Part shown: in pieces, positions 16,346-26,045 of the stretch | Layout: each line of letters starts with the position of its first letter | Position numbering within the stretch: the first letter of the stretch is position 1 | The notes under the pieces: model-generated | Seen by the model: the letters and a program-made list of their open reading frames with translations, nothing else | Database searches by the model: none | Told to the model about the DNA's origin: nothing | NCBI GenBank assembly: GCA_002437725.1 | Contig: DJRF01000025.1 | Coordinates: 81,342-145,341 of the forward strand | Direction of reading: 5' to 3' | Length of the DNA: 64,000 bases | Source: Treponema sp. UBA6367 | GTDB taxonomy: Bacteria > Spirochaetota > Spirochaetia > Treponematales > Treponemataceae | Made by a program: the position numbers and the translations under genes

Positions 16346-19174
16346 ATGAGCGAAAATAACGAAAACGATAACAAAACTGTATACATTCTTGATTCCTACG
16401 GTTTGATTTTTAGATGCTATTTTGCCTTTATAAATCGTCCGCTTACAAACGCAAACGGCAAAAACATAAGCGCATTGTTCGGCTTTTTTAGAAATTTTCA
16501 CTACATATTAAAACATTACAATCCAAAATATATTTTTGCCGCAATGGATTCAAAAACAAAAACGTTCAGGCACGAGCTTTACGAACAGTACAAGGCGACT
16601 CGCAACAAAACACCGGACGATTTGCACGCTCAAATTCCATGGATAGAAGACATTCTTTGCGCCTTAGGGATTCCTGTTCTTCAGTGCGATGGCTACGAAG
16701 CCGACGATGTAATTGCAACCGTCGCCGCAAAATGCAAGGAACAGGGCAGGCAATGCCGGATTCTTTCTGGCGACAAAGACCTTATGCAGCTTGTAGACCA
16801 AACAACAATGATTTTAAAACCAGAATCCGCCGGCTGGAAACTTACAGGGATTGAGGGCGTAAAAGCAGAATGGGGCGTTGAACCTTCTCAAATTCTTGAT
16901 TTGCTTTCCCTTTTTGGCGACACAGCAGACAATATTCCAGGAGTAAGCGGAATTGGAGTAAAAACTGCAGCTAAACTTCTTTCCGAATACAAAAATCTTG
17001 ACGAAATTTACAATAATATTGAAAGCATAAAAGGAGCAATACAAAAAAAACTAATCGATGGCAAAGGGAATGCATATTTCTCAAAAAAACTTGTAAAACT
17101 GTGCACAGAAGTTCCCTGTCCTCAGATTGACGAAGCGCTAAACGCGCCTGGATACAGTTTCAATTACGCCGACGCGGCAGAAAAATTGATTTCTTATGGG
17201 GCGATGCAAGTTTCCAAGCAATATGCCGAGCTTGCTATTGAAAGCGGACAAAAGATTGACACAAATTTTTCAGAAAAAAACATTTCTGCAACAAATGAAG
17301 AATCTTCTAAAAACGAAAATAGCGTTCAAATCAAAGAACCTGTGCAAAATCACGGAAACTACAAAGCAATTGTAAACGCAAATGAACTTCATTCTTTTAT
17401 AGAAAAAGCGATTTCTGCAAAAAAAGCCGCATTTGATTGCGAAACAACTTCGTTAGATACCATAAACGGAAAAATGGTCGGATTCAGTTTGTGCTACGAA
17501 AAAGGCAACGCCGTTTATGTTCCGCTATCACAAGAAGTTTCTCTCTTTGAAGACGAAAACATCACCATTTCGCAAGCAATTTGTGAACTTTCCGCCCTTT
17601 TTGAATCCCCGGAGCTGACATTGATTTTTCACAATGCAAAGTTTGACTACAAAATGCTCCGCTCTTCAGGATTAATATTCAACAACGGGAAACCAAAATG
17701 CAAGATTGCAGACACAATGATTGCGCAGTGGCTGTTAAGCCCCGAGCACAACGGCAAAAATTCCTACGGATTAGAACATCTTGCCGAAACAAAACTGCAC
17801 TTAAAAGGAATTGAATTCGATTCGCTGATAAAAAAGGGGCAAACTTTTGCGGACGTTTCTTTAGAAAACGCGGTAAATTATGCCGCAGAAGATGCCGACT
17901 TTACATTCCAGCTTTGGGAGCAATTAGAAACAGAATTAAAGCAAAACGAGCTGTACTCTCTTTTTGCAGATGTGGAAATGAAACTTGTTCCAATTCTTGC
18001 AGAAATGGAACTTCTAGGCATTCATTTAGACAAAAAAGTTCTTGACGAATACAACAAAGAATTGACTTACGGAATTGAAAAAACAGAAAAAGACATCTAC
18101 CTTGAAGCTGGAGAAGTTTTCAACATTGCAAGCCCAAAGCAACTTCAAGCAGTTCTTTTTGAAAAGAGAGGCCTAAAACCTGGCAAAAAAACAAAAACTG
18201 GCTATTCAACAGACACAAGCGTTTTGGAAGAACTTGCACATCAAGATTCGTTGCCAAAAATGATTTTAGAATACCGCGAACTGTCAAAATTGCAGTCTAC
18301 TTATGTGGAAACTTTGCCAGCCATGACCGACAAAGAAGGCAGAATCCACACAAACTTTATTCAAACTGGAACTGCAACTGGCAGACTTTCTTGCCGCGAT
18401 CCAAACTTGCAAAATATTCCTGTAAAAAATGAAGCAGGACGCAAAATCAGAAGCGCATTCACCGCTCCAAAAGGAAAAATCCTTATTTCTGCCGATTACG
18501 CTCAAATTGAGCTTGTAGTTTTGGCGCATCTTTCCAAAGATAAAAATATGCGCAACGCTTTTATAAATGGAAACGATGTTCACAAAGCAACGGCAGCATT
18601 AATCTTTGGCGTTCCAGAAGAACAAGTTACACCGCAAATGCGTCGCACGGCAAAAACCATAAATTTCGGCGTAATTTACGGAATGAGCGCGTTTAGACTA
18701 GCAAACGACTTGGAAATTCCAAGAACACAGGCAGCCCAATTTATACAAAACTACTTTGAAACATATTCGTCTATTGATGATTTTATAAAAAACACAATCG
18801 AATTCGCAGAAAAAAATGGTTTTGTGCAAACAATCTTTGGAAGAAAAAGAGAAATTCTCAATATAAATAGCAAAAACAAAGTTGAAAAAGCGGCTGCCGA
18901 AAGAATAGCTGTAAATACGCCTGTTCAAGGAAGCGCCGCCGACATTGTAAAGCAAGCGATGATTGACGTAGAAGAAGCTCTTCTCAAAAAAGCAAACGGA
19001 GCAAAACTCCTGCTTCAAGTTCACGACGAACTTATTCTTGAATGTCCTGATGAACCTAAAATAATAGAAGAAACCATGTCCATTTTACGTGAAAAAATGG
19101 AAAACGCCGTAAAACTTTCAGTTCCTTTGAGAGTTTCAATTGAATTCGGTAAAAACTGGGGAGAATTTCATTGA
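16346..19174 (+). CDS. polA: DNA polymerase I
   Basis: A 942-residue polymerase for gap filling and primer removal. It has all three domains: the 5' nuclease (about 1-290, with CDGYEADDVIAT and the helix-hairpin-helix GVSGIGVKTAAKLL); the 3'-5' proofreading domain (about 340-530, intact acidic residues in DCETTSLD, HNAKFDYKM and YAAEDADFT); and the polymerase domain with motif A DYAQIELVVLAHLS (about 717), motif B RRTAKTINFGVIYG and motif C QVHDELILE (about 892). Motif A has Val where E. coli has Arg after IEL, otherwise standard. A working proofreading site is notable because many Pol I homologues have lost it. It overlaps coaE by 4 bases. Confidence 0.97.
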   Translation: MSENNENDNKTVYILDSYGLIFRCYFAFINRPLTNANGKNISALFGFFRNFHYILKHYNPKYIFAAMDSKTKTFRHELYEQYKATRNKTPDDLHAQIPWIEDILCALGIPVLQCDGYEADDVIATVAAKCKEQGRQCRILSGDKDLMQLVDQTTMILKPESAGWKLTGIEGVKAEWGVEPSQILDLLSLFGDTADNIPGVSGIGVKTAAKLLSEYKNLDEIYNNIESIKGAIQKKLIDGKGNAYFSKKLVKLCTEVPCPQIDEALNAPGYSFNYADAAEKLISYGAMQVSKQYAELAIESGQKIDTNFSEKNISATNEESSKNENSVQIKEPVQNHGNYKAIVNANELHSFIEKAISAKKAAFDCETTSLDTINGKMVGFSLCYEKGNAVYVPLSQEVSLFEDENITISQAICELSALFESPELTLIFHNAKFDYKMLRSSGLIFNNGKPKCKIADTMIAQWLLSPEHNGKNSYGLEHLAETKLHLKGIEFDSLIKKGQTFADVSLENAVNYAAEDADFTFQLWEQLETELKQNELYSLFADVEMKLVPILAEMELLGIHLDKKVLDEYNKELTYGIEKTEKDIYLEAGEVFNIASPKQLQAVLFEKRGLKPGKKTKTGYSTDTSVLEELAHQDSLPKMILEYRELSKLQSTYVETLPAMTDKEGRIHTNFIQTGTATGRLSCRDPNLQNIPVKNEAGRKIRSAFTAPKGKILISADYAQIELVVLAHLSKDKNMRNAFINGNDVHKATAALIFGVPEEQVTPQMRRTAKTINFGVIYGMSAFRLANDLEIPRTQAAQFIQNYFETYSSIDDFIKNTIEFAEKNGFVQTIFGRKREILNINSKNKVEKAAAERIAVNTPVQGSAADIVKQAMIDVEEALLKKANGAKLLLQVHDELILECPDEPKIIEETMSILREKMENAVKLSVPLRVSIEFGKNWGEFH

Positions 19175-19719
19175 TAATCTGCGTTACAGGTCCAATGGCC
19201 GCTGGAAAAAATTTTGTTTGCTCTCAGCTTGAAGAAAAAGGCTGGATTTCTCTCGATGCCGACAAGCTTGCGCACAAGGCGATAAACAAAAACGAAGAGC
19301 AAATTTTAACTGCGTTTTCCAAAGAAGCGAACCAAGCCAAAATAGACTTAAAAAAAGCGGACGGCAAACTAAACCGCAAAGCGCTAGGAAAACTTGTTTT
19401 TAGTTCCCCAAAATTATTAGCACGGCAAGAATCCATAATCTATCCTACTATAATAGAAGAAACCAAAGATTTTATACAAAGCCACAGGGATTCTGATATA
19501 ATTTTAAACGCAACAGTTCTTTATAAAACTCCAGAATTGCTTTCAATGTGCGAAAAAATCATATTTGTAACAGCGCCAATTCTTACACGGCTTTTTAGAG
19601 CTCTTAAACGCGACAAACTTTCTGCAAGGGAAATTTTAAAAAGATTCCACGCTCAAAAAAACCTGCTTTCAAAATACGAAGATGTTGGAATCCCAATCGA
19701 AATCTACAAAAACTACTAA
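19171..19719 (+). CDS. coaE: Dephospho-CoA kinase
   Basis: CoaE phosphorylates the ribose 3'-OH of dephospho-CoA, the last step of CoA synthesis. The 182-residue product starts with the P-loop GPMAAGKNF (about 7-15), followed by the SLDADKLAHKAI acid/Asp motif, the LNRKALGKLVF helix and a lid with RALKRDKLS. It is about 20 residues shorter than typical CoaE. The start is TTG at 19171 inside the polA stop (TTGA overlap), suggesting translational coupling; this polA-coaE pairing recurs in spirochetes to my knowledge. Confidence 0.88.
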   Translation: MIICVTGPMAAGKNFVCSQLEEKGWISLDADKLAHKAINKNEEQILTAFSKEANQAKIDLKKADGKLNRKALGKLVFSSPKLLARQESIIYPTIIEETKDFIQSHRDSDIILNATVLYKTPELLSMCEKIIFVTAPILTRLFRALKRDKLSAREILKRFHAQKNLLSKYEDVGIPIEIYKNY

Positions 19720-19805
19720 TTCGACAATATTTTTTTCTAAACTCTTTTTCCTAAAATCCGATATTCAGTATAAGGGGTCGGGAATATCCGGCAAGGAAAC
19801 AGGAT

Positions 19806-20687
19806 ATGGAACAAAAAAGAACATTATGGATTATCGCAGCCGTAGGAGTTTTTCTTCTTGTAGTTCTTGGAGCTGCAGTTATACTTTACTCGCCAACATT
19901 GCGAGGCCAGCAAGATGTGGCAAACGCAAGTTCTTCGTATTCGGACAAAACAACTTCTTCTAATGGCTGGATTTCACTTGCGCCAGCTTCTGCACAGATA
20001 GACGAAGAAAAACTGCCAGATTCCGCAGAAAGCGCAGAAGAGTCAAACGATGCTGAAAATTCTTACTCGGATGAAAATTCAAAAAATGTTGAAGATATGA
20101 CAATTTATGCAAACAATGCAACAATTTACAGCAATTCAACAGAAAACAAAGAAACTCAACAAACTCCAGTAACAAACATTTACAACACAACTACAATAGA
20201 TTTAAATCCTTCTGCAAAAACAGATTCTACAGAAAAAAATGCAAAACCTGCGGAGTCTGCAAAAGAAACGGAAAAAACTTTAAAAAAAGAAAACAGTCCT
20301 GTTGTAGCAAAAAAATCAGCTCAAAAAACGGATATAAAAGAGTCTTCAAAAAAGATTGAAAACAGTGTTGCAAAAGCAACAGGCAAGAGCCAAAAACCAC
20401 AGGCAAACACTTCAAAAAAAGAACAAAAAACTGTTTTTTGGATTCAAGTAACGGCTCTTACAAGCAGAAAAAGCGCCGACGAAGCTCGCGAAATACTTGA
20501 AAAAAATCAAATCGCAGCAGACGTTTTTACATACAAAAACAACAAAAACAAGCTTTTCTACCGAGTTCGCGTAGGTCCTTACACAACAAAAAGCGAAGCT
20601 GAATACTGGCGCTCAAAAATTTCTGCAATTGAAAACTTTAAAAACAGCGAGGCTTACGTAACAAGCACCAGCGTTGAAAGTTTGTAG
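19806..20687 (+). CDS. SPOR-domain membrane protein
   Basis: A 293-residue protein. It has a short cytosolic N-terminus, one membrane helix (about 7-29), a long Ser/Asn/Lys/Glu-rich periplasmic linker, and a C-terminal SPOR domain (about 210-290: VFWIQVTALTSRKSADEARE, YRVRVGPYTTKSEAEYWRSK). SPOR domains bind glycan strands stripped of stem peptides at division sites. DedD and FtsN share this design, so a role in cell division or wall remodelling is likely. It lies 86 bases after coaE with a weak AGGAAACAGG site. The T-rich stem that may end this transcript overlaps the start of the next gene. Confidence 0.85.
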   Translation: MEQKRTLWIIAAVGVFLLVVLGAAVILYSPTLRGQQDVANASSSYSDKTTSSNGWISLAPASAQIDEEKLPDSAESAEESNDAENSYSDENSKNVEDMTIYANNATIYSNSTENKETQQTPVTNIYNTTTIDLNPSAKTDSTEKNAKPAESAKETEKTLKKENSPVVAKKSAQKTDIKESSKKIENSVAKATGKSQKPQANTSKKEQKTVFWIQVTALTSRKSADEAREILEKNQIAADVFTYKNNKNKLFYRVRVGPYTTKSEAEYWRSKISAIENFKNSEAYVTSTSVESL

Positions 20688-20735
20688 GCTTAAAAAAACT
20701 TCCTAAAAATGCACACTTCATGCGTTTAAATATGT

Positions 20736-22196
20736 ATGAAAAAGTGCATTTTTTATTTATTCTTAGCAATAATCTCCTTTATTTTTTGCAAAAAATCTTA
20801 TATATACGCGGACTCTAACCCTTTGCTTTTTGAAAAACTTTTGTTTTCAATTGGAGCAAACGCAAATTTTAAAACGCAAAACTTTCAAGAGTCAAAATAC
20901 GATTTTTCACTTCAAAATTTTGCTTTAATTTTTAAAGATTTTTCACTTCAAGCTAGCTGGAAATCTGAATCCACAGAAATTAGCAAAATCCCAAAAATGA
21001 AAAATCCTGTATGGCTTGCAGACTTATCATTTAAGGAAAGAAATATTCCCGTATCATTTAAAATTGGAACTTTATCTTTTTCAGGCAGTCTTAAAGAATT
21101 AAAAAATCCAGCGGTTTCTTCTTCAGCAATTCAGTTTTCAAAGATTTCTAAAACAAATGCAAGCTTAAATGTAAAAAAAGCCTCACCTTCAAATCCAGAA
21201 CCCTTAGGATTTGGCATGCAATTCGCAAAAGCCTTTCCTATCGCAATTCAAAAAGTCCAGATTAACGCCGCCGTAAATGCAAACGATTTTTTTGCTGCTT
21301 CAATGCTCGCTAATTTTAAGTTCAGCAAAAAGAGCGCTTTATGCGTTTCAGATACAGTTGCAAGATATTCTGCGCAAAACACATCTTCCAGCTACTTTAG
21401 CCAAACAAGATTTTTTGCAAACTCTAATTTTTTGGCAAACAATTTGCAAATCCTGCTTACGGTTCCTAAAAACAAATTAAAATTTTCCGCAAGTTTTTTT
21501 CAAAGTCCTTATAGAATTTTAGACTTTACAACTAAATTTGAACACAACTTTTTTCTTCCTTTATTTTCACTAAACTACGCTTTTTTTTATGCAAGCGCAA
21601 AAGACATTTTTACAAGTTCTGCGAACCAGCTTAAAAATCTTTTCCAGTTTAAAATAAATCAACAAATATCTTTTGTAAATTCCGAAAAAACTTCGCTACT
21701 GACGGTTGGAACAATTTTTTTAAGCGAAGAAAAAATTCAATCTGACTATTCAACACAGCTTCTATTAAAACAGGGCATATATTTTCAACTAAAAAAAGAA
21801 AGTTACATTCAAAAACTTTCCTTTTCAATAGAAAACTTTTCGTTATCTCCATCATTAAAAGATTTATTTTTGGAACAAAGTGTTTTTCCCCCTTTGCAAT
21901 CTTTAGAAAAATCTTCATACAAGCTTGCGTATTCAAAACAAACAAAGAATTATCTTTCAGCATTTTTAGCGCTGAAATTTTCATACACTCCAAGTGAAAG
22001 CGAACTTTCCGCTAAATTTTCAAATTCCATAAAACTGCCGGGAAACGCAAGCGCAAGGCTAAAAACAAGTTTTGAATCAACCTTAAAAGAGAAGCTTTTA
22101 AAAAAAACAGTTGCTTTAGTTGGTTTTTCCGCAAAATCAAACACCAAATTTGTAAAGATTAACTATTCAGCAAACATAAAGTTTTATCTTGAATAA
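20736..22196 (+). CDS. Exported protein, possible outer-membrane beta-barrel, unknown function
   Basis: I do not recognise a family. The 486-residue product has a signal peptide (hydrophobic about 4-24, cleavage near YIYADS). Beyond it come repeated alternating Ser/Phe/Lys strands, such as DFSLQNFALIFKDFSLQASW and ARLKTSFESTL, ending in NYSANIKFYLE. A C-terminal aromatic strand and the many amphipathic strands suggest a beta-barrel of the outer membrane. There is no clear ribosome site before ATG 20736. Complementary 8-base arms (AAATGCAC near 20708 and GTGCATTT near 20744) bracket the start codon and are followed by T-rich sequence, so terminator and start overlap. Confidence 0.6.
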   Translation: MKKCIFYLFLAIISFIFCKKSYIYADSNPLLFEKLLFSIGANANFKTQNFQESKYDFSLQNFALIFKDFSLQASWKSESTEISKIPKMKNPVWLADLSFKERNIPVSFKIGTLSFSGSLKELKNPAVSSSAIQFSKISKTNASLNVKKASPSNPEPLGFGMQFAKAFPIAIQKVQINAAVNANDFFAASMLANFKFSKKSALCVSDTVARYSAQNTSSSYFSQTRFFANSNFLANNLQILLTVPKNKLKFSASFFQSPYRILDFTTKFEHNFFLPLFSLNYAFFYASAKDIFTSSANQLKNLFQFKINQQISFVNSEKTSLLTVGTIFLSEEKIQSDYSTQLLLKQGIYFQLKKESYIQKLSFSIENFSLSPSLKDLFLEQSVFPPLQSLEKSSYKLAYSKQTKNYLSAFLALKFSYTPSESELSAKFSNSIKLPGNASARLKTSFESTLKEKLLKKTVALVGFSAKSNTKFVKINYSANIKFYLE

Positions 22197-22257
22197 ACAA
22201 ACGTAATTCAGTAAAATAGTAAAACTATTTTGTAATTTTTTTTAAAGAGGTAACAAT

Positions 22258-24354
22258 ATGGCTATGGATATTTCCAAAATGAGAAATATCGGTATCAGTG
22301 CCCACATTGACTCAGGTAAAACAACTTTGTCTGAACGTATCTTGTTCTACTGTAACAAGATCCACCAAATCCACGAAGTACGTGGCAAAGATGGTGTCGG
22401 TGCTGTTATGGATTCAATGGACTTGGAACGAGAACGCGGTATTACTATTCAGTCAGCCGCAACACAGGTTCAGTGGAAAGATTACACAATCAACTTGATT
22501 GATACTCCGGGTCACGTTGACTTCACTGTAGAAGTAGAACGTTCTCTCCGTGTTCTTGACGGTGCTATTCTTGTACTTTGCGCAGTTGCCGGCGTTCAGT
22601 CTCAGTCAATTACTGTAGACCGTCAGCTCAAACGCTATCACGTTCCACGGCTCGCATTTGTAAACAAATGCGACAGACAGGGAGCAAATCCTCTGCGCGT
22701 TCGCATGCAGCTGCGCGAAAAACTTGGTCTTAACGCATACATGATGGAACTTCCAATCGGTCTTGAAGACAAACTTGAAGGTGTTGTAGACCTTATTTCA
22801 ATGAAAGCCATTTATTTTGAAGGCGATTCAGGAACAGAACTCCGATATGCTGAAATTCCTGCGCATATGAAAGATGACGCTGAAAAATACCGCGAAGAAC
22901 TTCTTGACGCAGCTTCTATGTTTGATGATTCCCTTATGGAAGACATCATGGAAAAAGGCTACGATGGCGTTGACGAAGCTAAAATCATTGCAGCAATCCG
23001 AAAAGGAACTATTGCAGAACAGTTTGTCGGTGTATTCTGCGGTTCTGCGCACATGAACAAAGGTATTCAGCCTTTGCTTGACGGTGTTGCACGCTATCTT
23101 CCAGCTCCTAACGAAGTTGAAAACGTTGCCCTCGACTTGGATAACAACGAAGCAGAAGTAAAACTTGAATCCGTAGAAAACAAACCTTGTGTAGCGCTCG
23201 CATTCAAGCTTGACGACGGACAGTACGGACAACTTACATATACTCGCGTATATCAGGGAAAAATCAAAAAAGGTGAAGAGCTTTACAACACACGTTCTAA
23301 GAAACGCTTTAAGGTTGGTCGCCTTGTTCGAATGAACGCTGCTGCTATGGAAGATATCAGCGAAGGCGGACCTGGCGACATAGTTGCTTTGTTCGGTGTA
23401 GACTGCGCTTCTGGCGACACATTCACAAATGGCGGTGTAAACTACTCAATGGCTTCAATGTACGTTCCAGAACCTGTAATTTCTCTTTCAATCACACCAA
23501 AAGACAAGCAGGCTGCAATGCAGATGTCTAAGGCACTTAACCGCTTTACAAAAGAAGACCCAACATTCCAGGTTTACACAGATCCAGAATCTAATGAAAC
23601 AATTATCAAAGGAATGGGTGAGCTTCACCTTGCCGTATATGTTGAACGAATGAAGCGCGAATACAACTGCGAAGTTGTTACAGGTGCTCCACAAGTTGCT
23701 TACCGTGAATCAATTACTTCACGAGGAGACTTCAACTACACTCATAAAAAGCAGACTGGTGGTTCAGGTCAGTACGGTCGCGTTGCAGGCTTTATGGAGC
23801 CAGATGCCGAAAAGGACTACGAATTTATAGATTCCATCAAAGGTGGTGCAATTCCTAACGAATACATTCCATCTTGTGACAAAGGTTTCCAAAGAGCAAT
23901 GAAAGAAGGGTCTTTGATTGGAGCTCCTATTGTTGGTGTAAAAATCACAATCAATGATGGTCAGTACCACCCAGTAGACTCTAACGATAACGCATTCCAA
24001 ACTGCTGCTATCGGTGCTTTCCGAGAAGGTTACGCAAAAGCAAAACCTGTAATTCTTGAACCTATAATGAAAGTTCAAATTTCTGCTCCAAACGAATTCC
24101 AAGGTAACGTATTTGGTCTTATAAACCAGAGACGTGGAATTATTGGAGAAACAACAGAAGAAAACAACACGTCTGTTGTAAACGCAGAAGTTCCTCTTTC
24201 TGAAATGTTCGGATTTTCAACAATTCTTCGCTCTTCAACCCAGGGAAAAGGTGAATTCACAATGGAATTCCTTAAGTACGGAAAAGTTCCTAATGCTGTT
24301 GCAGAAGAACTTATCAAAAAGCACGAAGAAGCTAAAAAAGCAGGAAATAAATAA
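22258..24354 (+). CDS. fusA: Elongation factor G, spirochaetal/mitochondrial type (spdEFG1-like)
   Basis: A 698-residue translational GTPase. G1 reads AHIDSGKTT (about 15-23), with Ser where most bacterial EF-Gs have Ala. It is followed by VRGKDGVGAVMDSMDLERERG, DTPGHVDF and NKCDRQGAN. The Ser in G1 and the KDGVGAVMDSM segment are features of mitochondrial EF-G1 and its spirochete/planctomycete relatives. In Borrelia the type-1 copy has been assigned to translocation and a second EF-G to ribosome recycling. No second copy is in this window. Domain IV contains the GGSGQYGRV loop. AAAGAGG precedes the ATG, and a strong terminator follows. Confidence 0.93.
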   Translation: MAMDISKMRNIGISAHIDSGKTTLSERILFYCNKIHQIHEVRGKDGVGAVMDSMDLERERGITIQSAATQVQWKDYTINLIDTPGHVDFTVEVERSLRVLDGAILVLCAVAGVQSQSITVDRQLKRYHVPRLAFVNKCDRQGANPLRVRMQLREKLGLNAYMMELPIGLEDKLEGVVDLISMKAIYFEGDSGTELRYAEIPAHMKDDAEKYREELLDAASMFDDSLMEDIMEKGYDGVDEAKIIAAIRKGTIAEQFVGVFCGSAHMNKGIQPLLDGVARYLPAPNEVENVALDLDNNEAEVKLESVENKPCVALAFKLDDGQYGQLTYTRVYQGKIKKGEELYNTRSKKRFKVGRLVRMNAAAMEDISEGGPGDIVALFGVDCASGDTFTNGGVNYSMASMYVPEPVISLSITPKDKQAAMQMSKALNRFTKEDPTFQVYTDPESNETIIKGMGELHLAVYVERMKREYNCEVVTGAPQVAYRESITSRGDFNYTHKKQTGGSGQYGRVAGFMEPDAEKDYEFIDSIKGGAIPNEYIPSCDKGFQRAMKEGSLIGAPIVGVKITINDGQYHPVDSNDNAFQTAAIGAFREGYAKAKPVILEPIMKVQISAPNEFQGNVFGLINQRRGIIGETTEENNTSVVNAEVPLSEMFGFSTILRSSTQGKGEFTMEFLKYGKVPNAVAEELIKKHEEAKKAGNK

Positions 24355-24387
24355 GTAAAGTCTTAAAAATCAATTGGACTTTTCTGC

Positions 24388-24424
24388 AAAGTGGGCTTAT
24401 TATTAAATAAGCCCACTTTTGTTT
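24388..24424 (+). terminator. Rho-independent terminator after EF-G
   Basis: A perfect 14-bp stem AAAGTGGGCTTATT / AATAAGCCCACTTT (24388-24401 and 24406-24419) with a 4-base loop, followed by TGTTTT. One of the strongest hairpins in the window. Confidence 0.9.
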
Positions 24425-24439
24425 TAACGGAGGATCATT

Positions 24440-25117
24440 ATGATAAAACAGGATTTAATTTCGAGCAGCCCAGTTCGCTTATTTGATAACGCGACTGATG
24501 GTGGTCTAAAAGCTGGACAAATGGGGTTGATTACCTCAAAAAAAGGATTGGGAAAAACATCAATTCTTGTACAATTTGGTATTGATGCCCTTATCCAAGA
24601 CAAACATCTCGTTCACATTTCTTTCGATCAGCACTCTTCTAATGTAATTGCTTGGTACGACAGCATTCTTGCAGAAATTTGCAAAAAAAGAAATATCGGT
24701 GAAAATTCGGAACTAAATAATTCTATTGTAAGAAACAGAATTATTTTGAATTTCAATCAGGAAACATTCTCTCTTCCTAAAATTGTAAGTACTCTTAAAG
24801 CTCTAAAGGACGGAGGAATAACAATAGGAGCTATAGTAATAGATGGCGCTGATATGTCAAAAATGAGTTTTGACGATGTAAAATCTGTTGCTGATTACGT
24901 AAAATCTGAAAAAATGACAGCTTGGTTCAGTGAAACAAATGAAAGCAACAAACTTTCAGAAACTTTGAACAAAGACATTTTGCCGCTTTTTGATACAGTT
25001 GCGCACATCGCATCCACAGGTTCTGCCCTTGCGCTTGCTGTTCTAAAATCAAATGGAAAAGAAGTTTCAGATACAAATATCAGCCTAGATACAAAGACTC
25101 TCCTTATGACTAAATAA
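24440..25117 (+). CDS. RecA/KaiC-like P-loop ATPase, function unknown
   Basis: A 225-residue protein with a RecA-fold core. It has Walker A TSKKGLGKTS (about 32-41) preceded by the FDNATDGGLKAGQMG start typical of RecA/DnaB/KaiC ATPases, the strand HLVHISFDQHSS, and Walker B GAIVIDGAD (about 131-139). The second half (WFSETNES) resembles sensor strands in that group, but no DNA-binding loops or extra domain are evident. I cannot name a family. It follows the EF-G terminator, has its own GGAGG site, and ends before a strong bidirectional hairpin, so it is probably a single-gene unit. Confidence 0.6.
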   Translation: MIKQDLISSSPVRLFDNATDGGLKAGQMGLITSKKGLGKTSILVQFGIDALIQDKHLVHISFDQHSSNVIAWYDSILAEICKKRNIGENSELNNSIVRNRIILNFNQETFSLPKIVSTLKALKDGGITIGAIVIDGADMSKMSFDDVKSVADYVKSEKMTAWFSETNESNKLSETLNKDILPLFDTVAHIASTGSALALAVLKSNGKEVSDTNISLDTKTLLMTK

Positions 25118-25163
25118 TAGGTTGAACGAATTATCTAAAAGGTCAAAAGCCGAGTAAAAAAAT

Positions 25164-25208
25164 GGGGATGTCACGTAAGTATCTTTTAGAACTTATTGAC
25201 ATCCCTTT
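25164..25208. terminator. Bidirectional terminator between convergent genes
   Basis: GGGATGTCA (25165-25173) pairs with TGACATCCC (25197-25205), and the loop itself holds a short TAAGT/ACTTA stem. It has T-rich sequence on its right and A-rich sequence on its left, so it can serve both the ATPase gene and the convergent membrane-protein gene. Just before it, 25139-25156 resembles one end of the dispersed palindromic element. Confidence 0.8.
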
Positions 25209-25222
25209 CCATTTATTAAAAA

Positions 25223-26035
25223 CTATTCTTTCCATGGCATAAGAATTGATTTTAAAGACCTCGTAGGAGTTGCTTCAATATCGTCTGCAAGAATTTCATT
25301 CCAAGGAATCTTTCTTCTTGAACGGCTATTTTTTGGCTCGCCTTTTTTGTCAAGCTCCTCTATATAATCGTACTTTTTTAAAAGCAATCTAAATGCATTA
25401 ACCCTTGCAAGCGTAATTCCTGCCATTCCGGGAGCAACGCCAAGCATAATCACTGAAATAATAAATAAAAACAGATTGTAAAAACTAACTACTAAAGAAA
25501 CCCAAATGTTGTCAAAAAATAAAATGAAGCATTTTTTTAGAGCCTTTGAAAAATGATTATGCAACATCGCCCTTATAGCAGGATACCAAGCGATAGCCTG
25601 AAAAATTGTAAAGGCAACCCAGCACCAAACGGACGCTGCCAGCATACCGGCAAAGCTGATTCCTGTTGAGCCAGGAAACAAAAAGAAAATTATTCCAAAA
25701 GCAGTAAAAAATCCCCAGCTAACTAGAACAGCGGTATAGCACAGCGCATCTAATACACAACTTTTTAAACGCTTAAAAAATTCTTTAAGTTCCATAAGCT
25801 CGCCATCTGCAATTTGACGGCAATTTTCTGCCCAGGCCAGGCTAAACAAACTGTACACTGCGACTAAAACTATAGAAACGACTATCCAAACAGAAAGATA
25901 ATCTCTAAGAAAATACATAACTGTTCCGCCAGCTAGCAGAACAACATCTAAAATAAGGTTTGGAATTATGATAAACATAACATTATCCCAACCGTCGTAT
26001 CCATTTTTCTTAAAAAAGAATCCTAACATAAGCAT
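25223..26035 (-). CDS. Polytopic membrane protein, unknown function
   Basis: A 270-residue protein with about six hydrophobic segments, then a basic cytosolic tail (about 225-270) ending in LKSILMPWKE. The layout of six helices with a short loop containing ENCRQIADGELMELKEFFKR resembles DUF624-type integral membrane proteins, but I would not assign it with confidence. The start is uncertain: ATG at 26035 or two codons later, with no clear ribosome site. It is divergent from the BMP lipoprotein operon across a 66-base gap holding a 13-base T tract. Confidence 0.65.
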   Translation of the reverse strand: MLMLGFFFKKNGYDGWDNVMFIIIPNLILDVVLLAGGTVMYFLRDYLSVWIVVSIVLVAVYSLFSLAWAENCRQIADGELMELKEFFKRLKSCVLDALCYTAVLVSWGFFTAFGIIFFLFPGSTGISFAGMLAASVWCWVAFTIFQAIAWYPAIRAMLHNHFSKALKKCFILFFDNIWVSLVVSFYNLFLFIISVIMLGVAPGMAGITLARVNAFRLLLKKYDYIEELDKKGEPKNSRSRRKIPWNEILADDIEATPTRSLKSILMPWKE

Positions 26036-26045
26036 ATAATATCAA

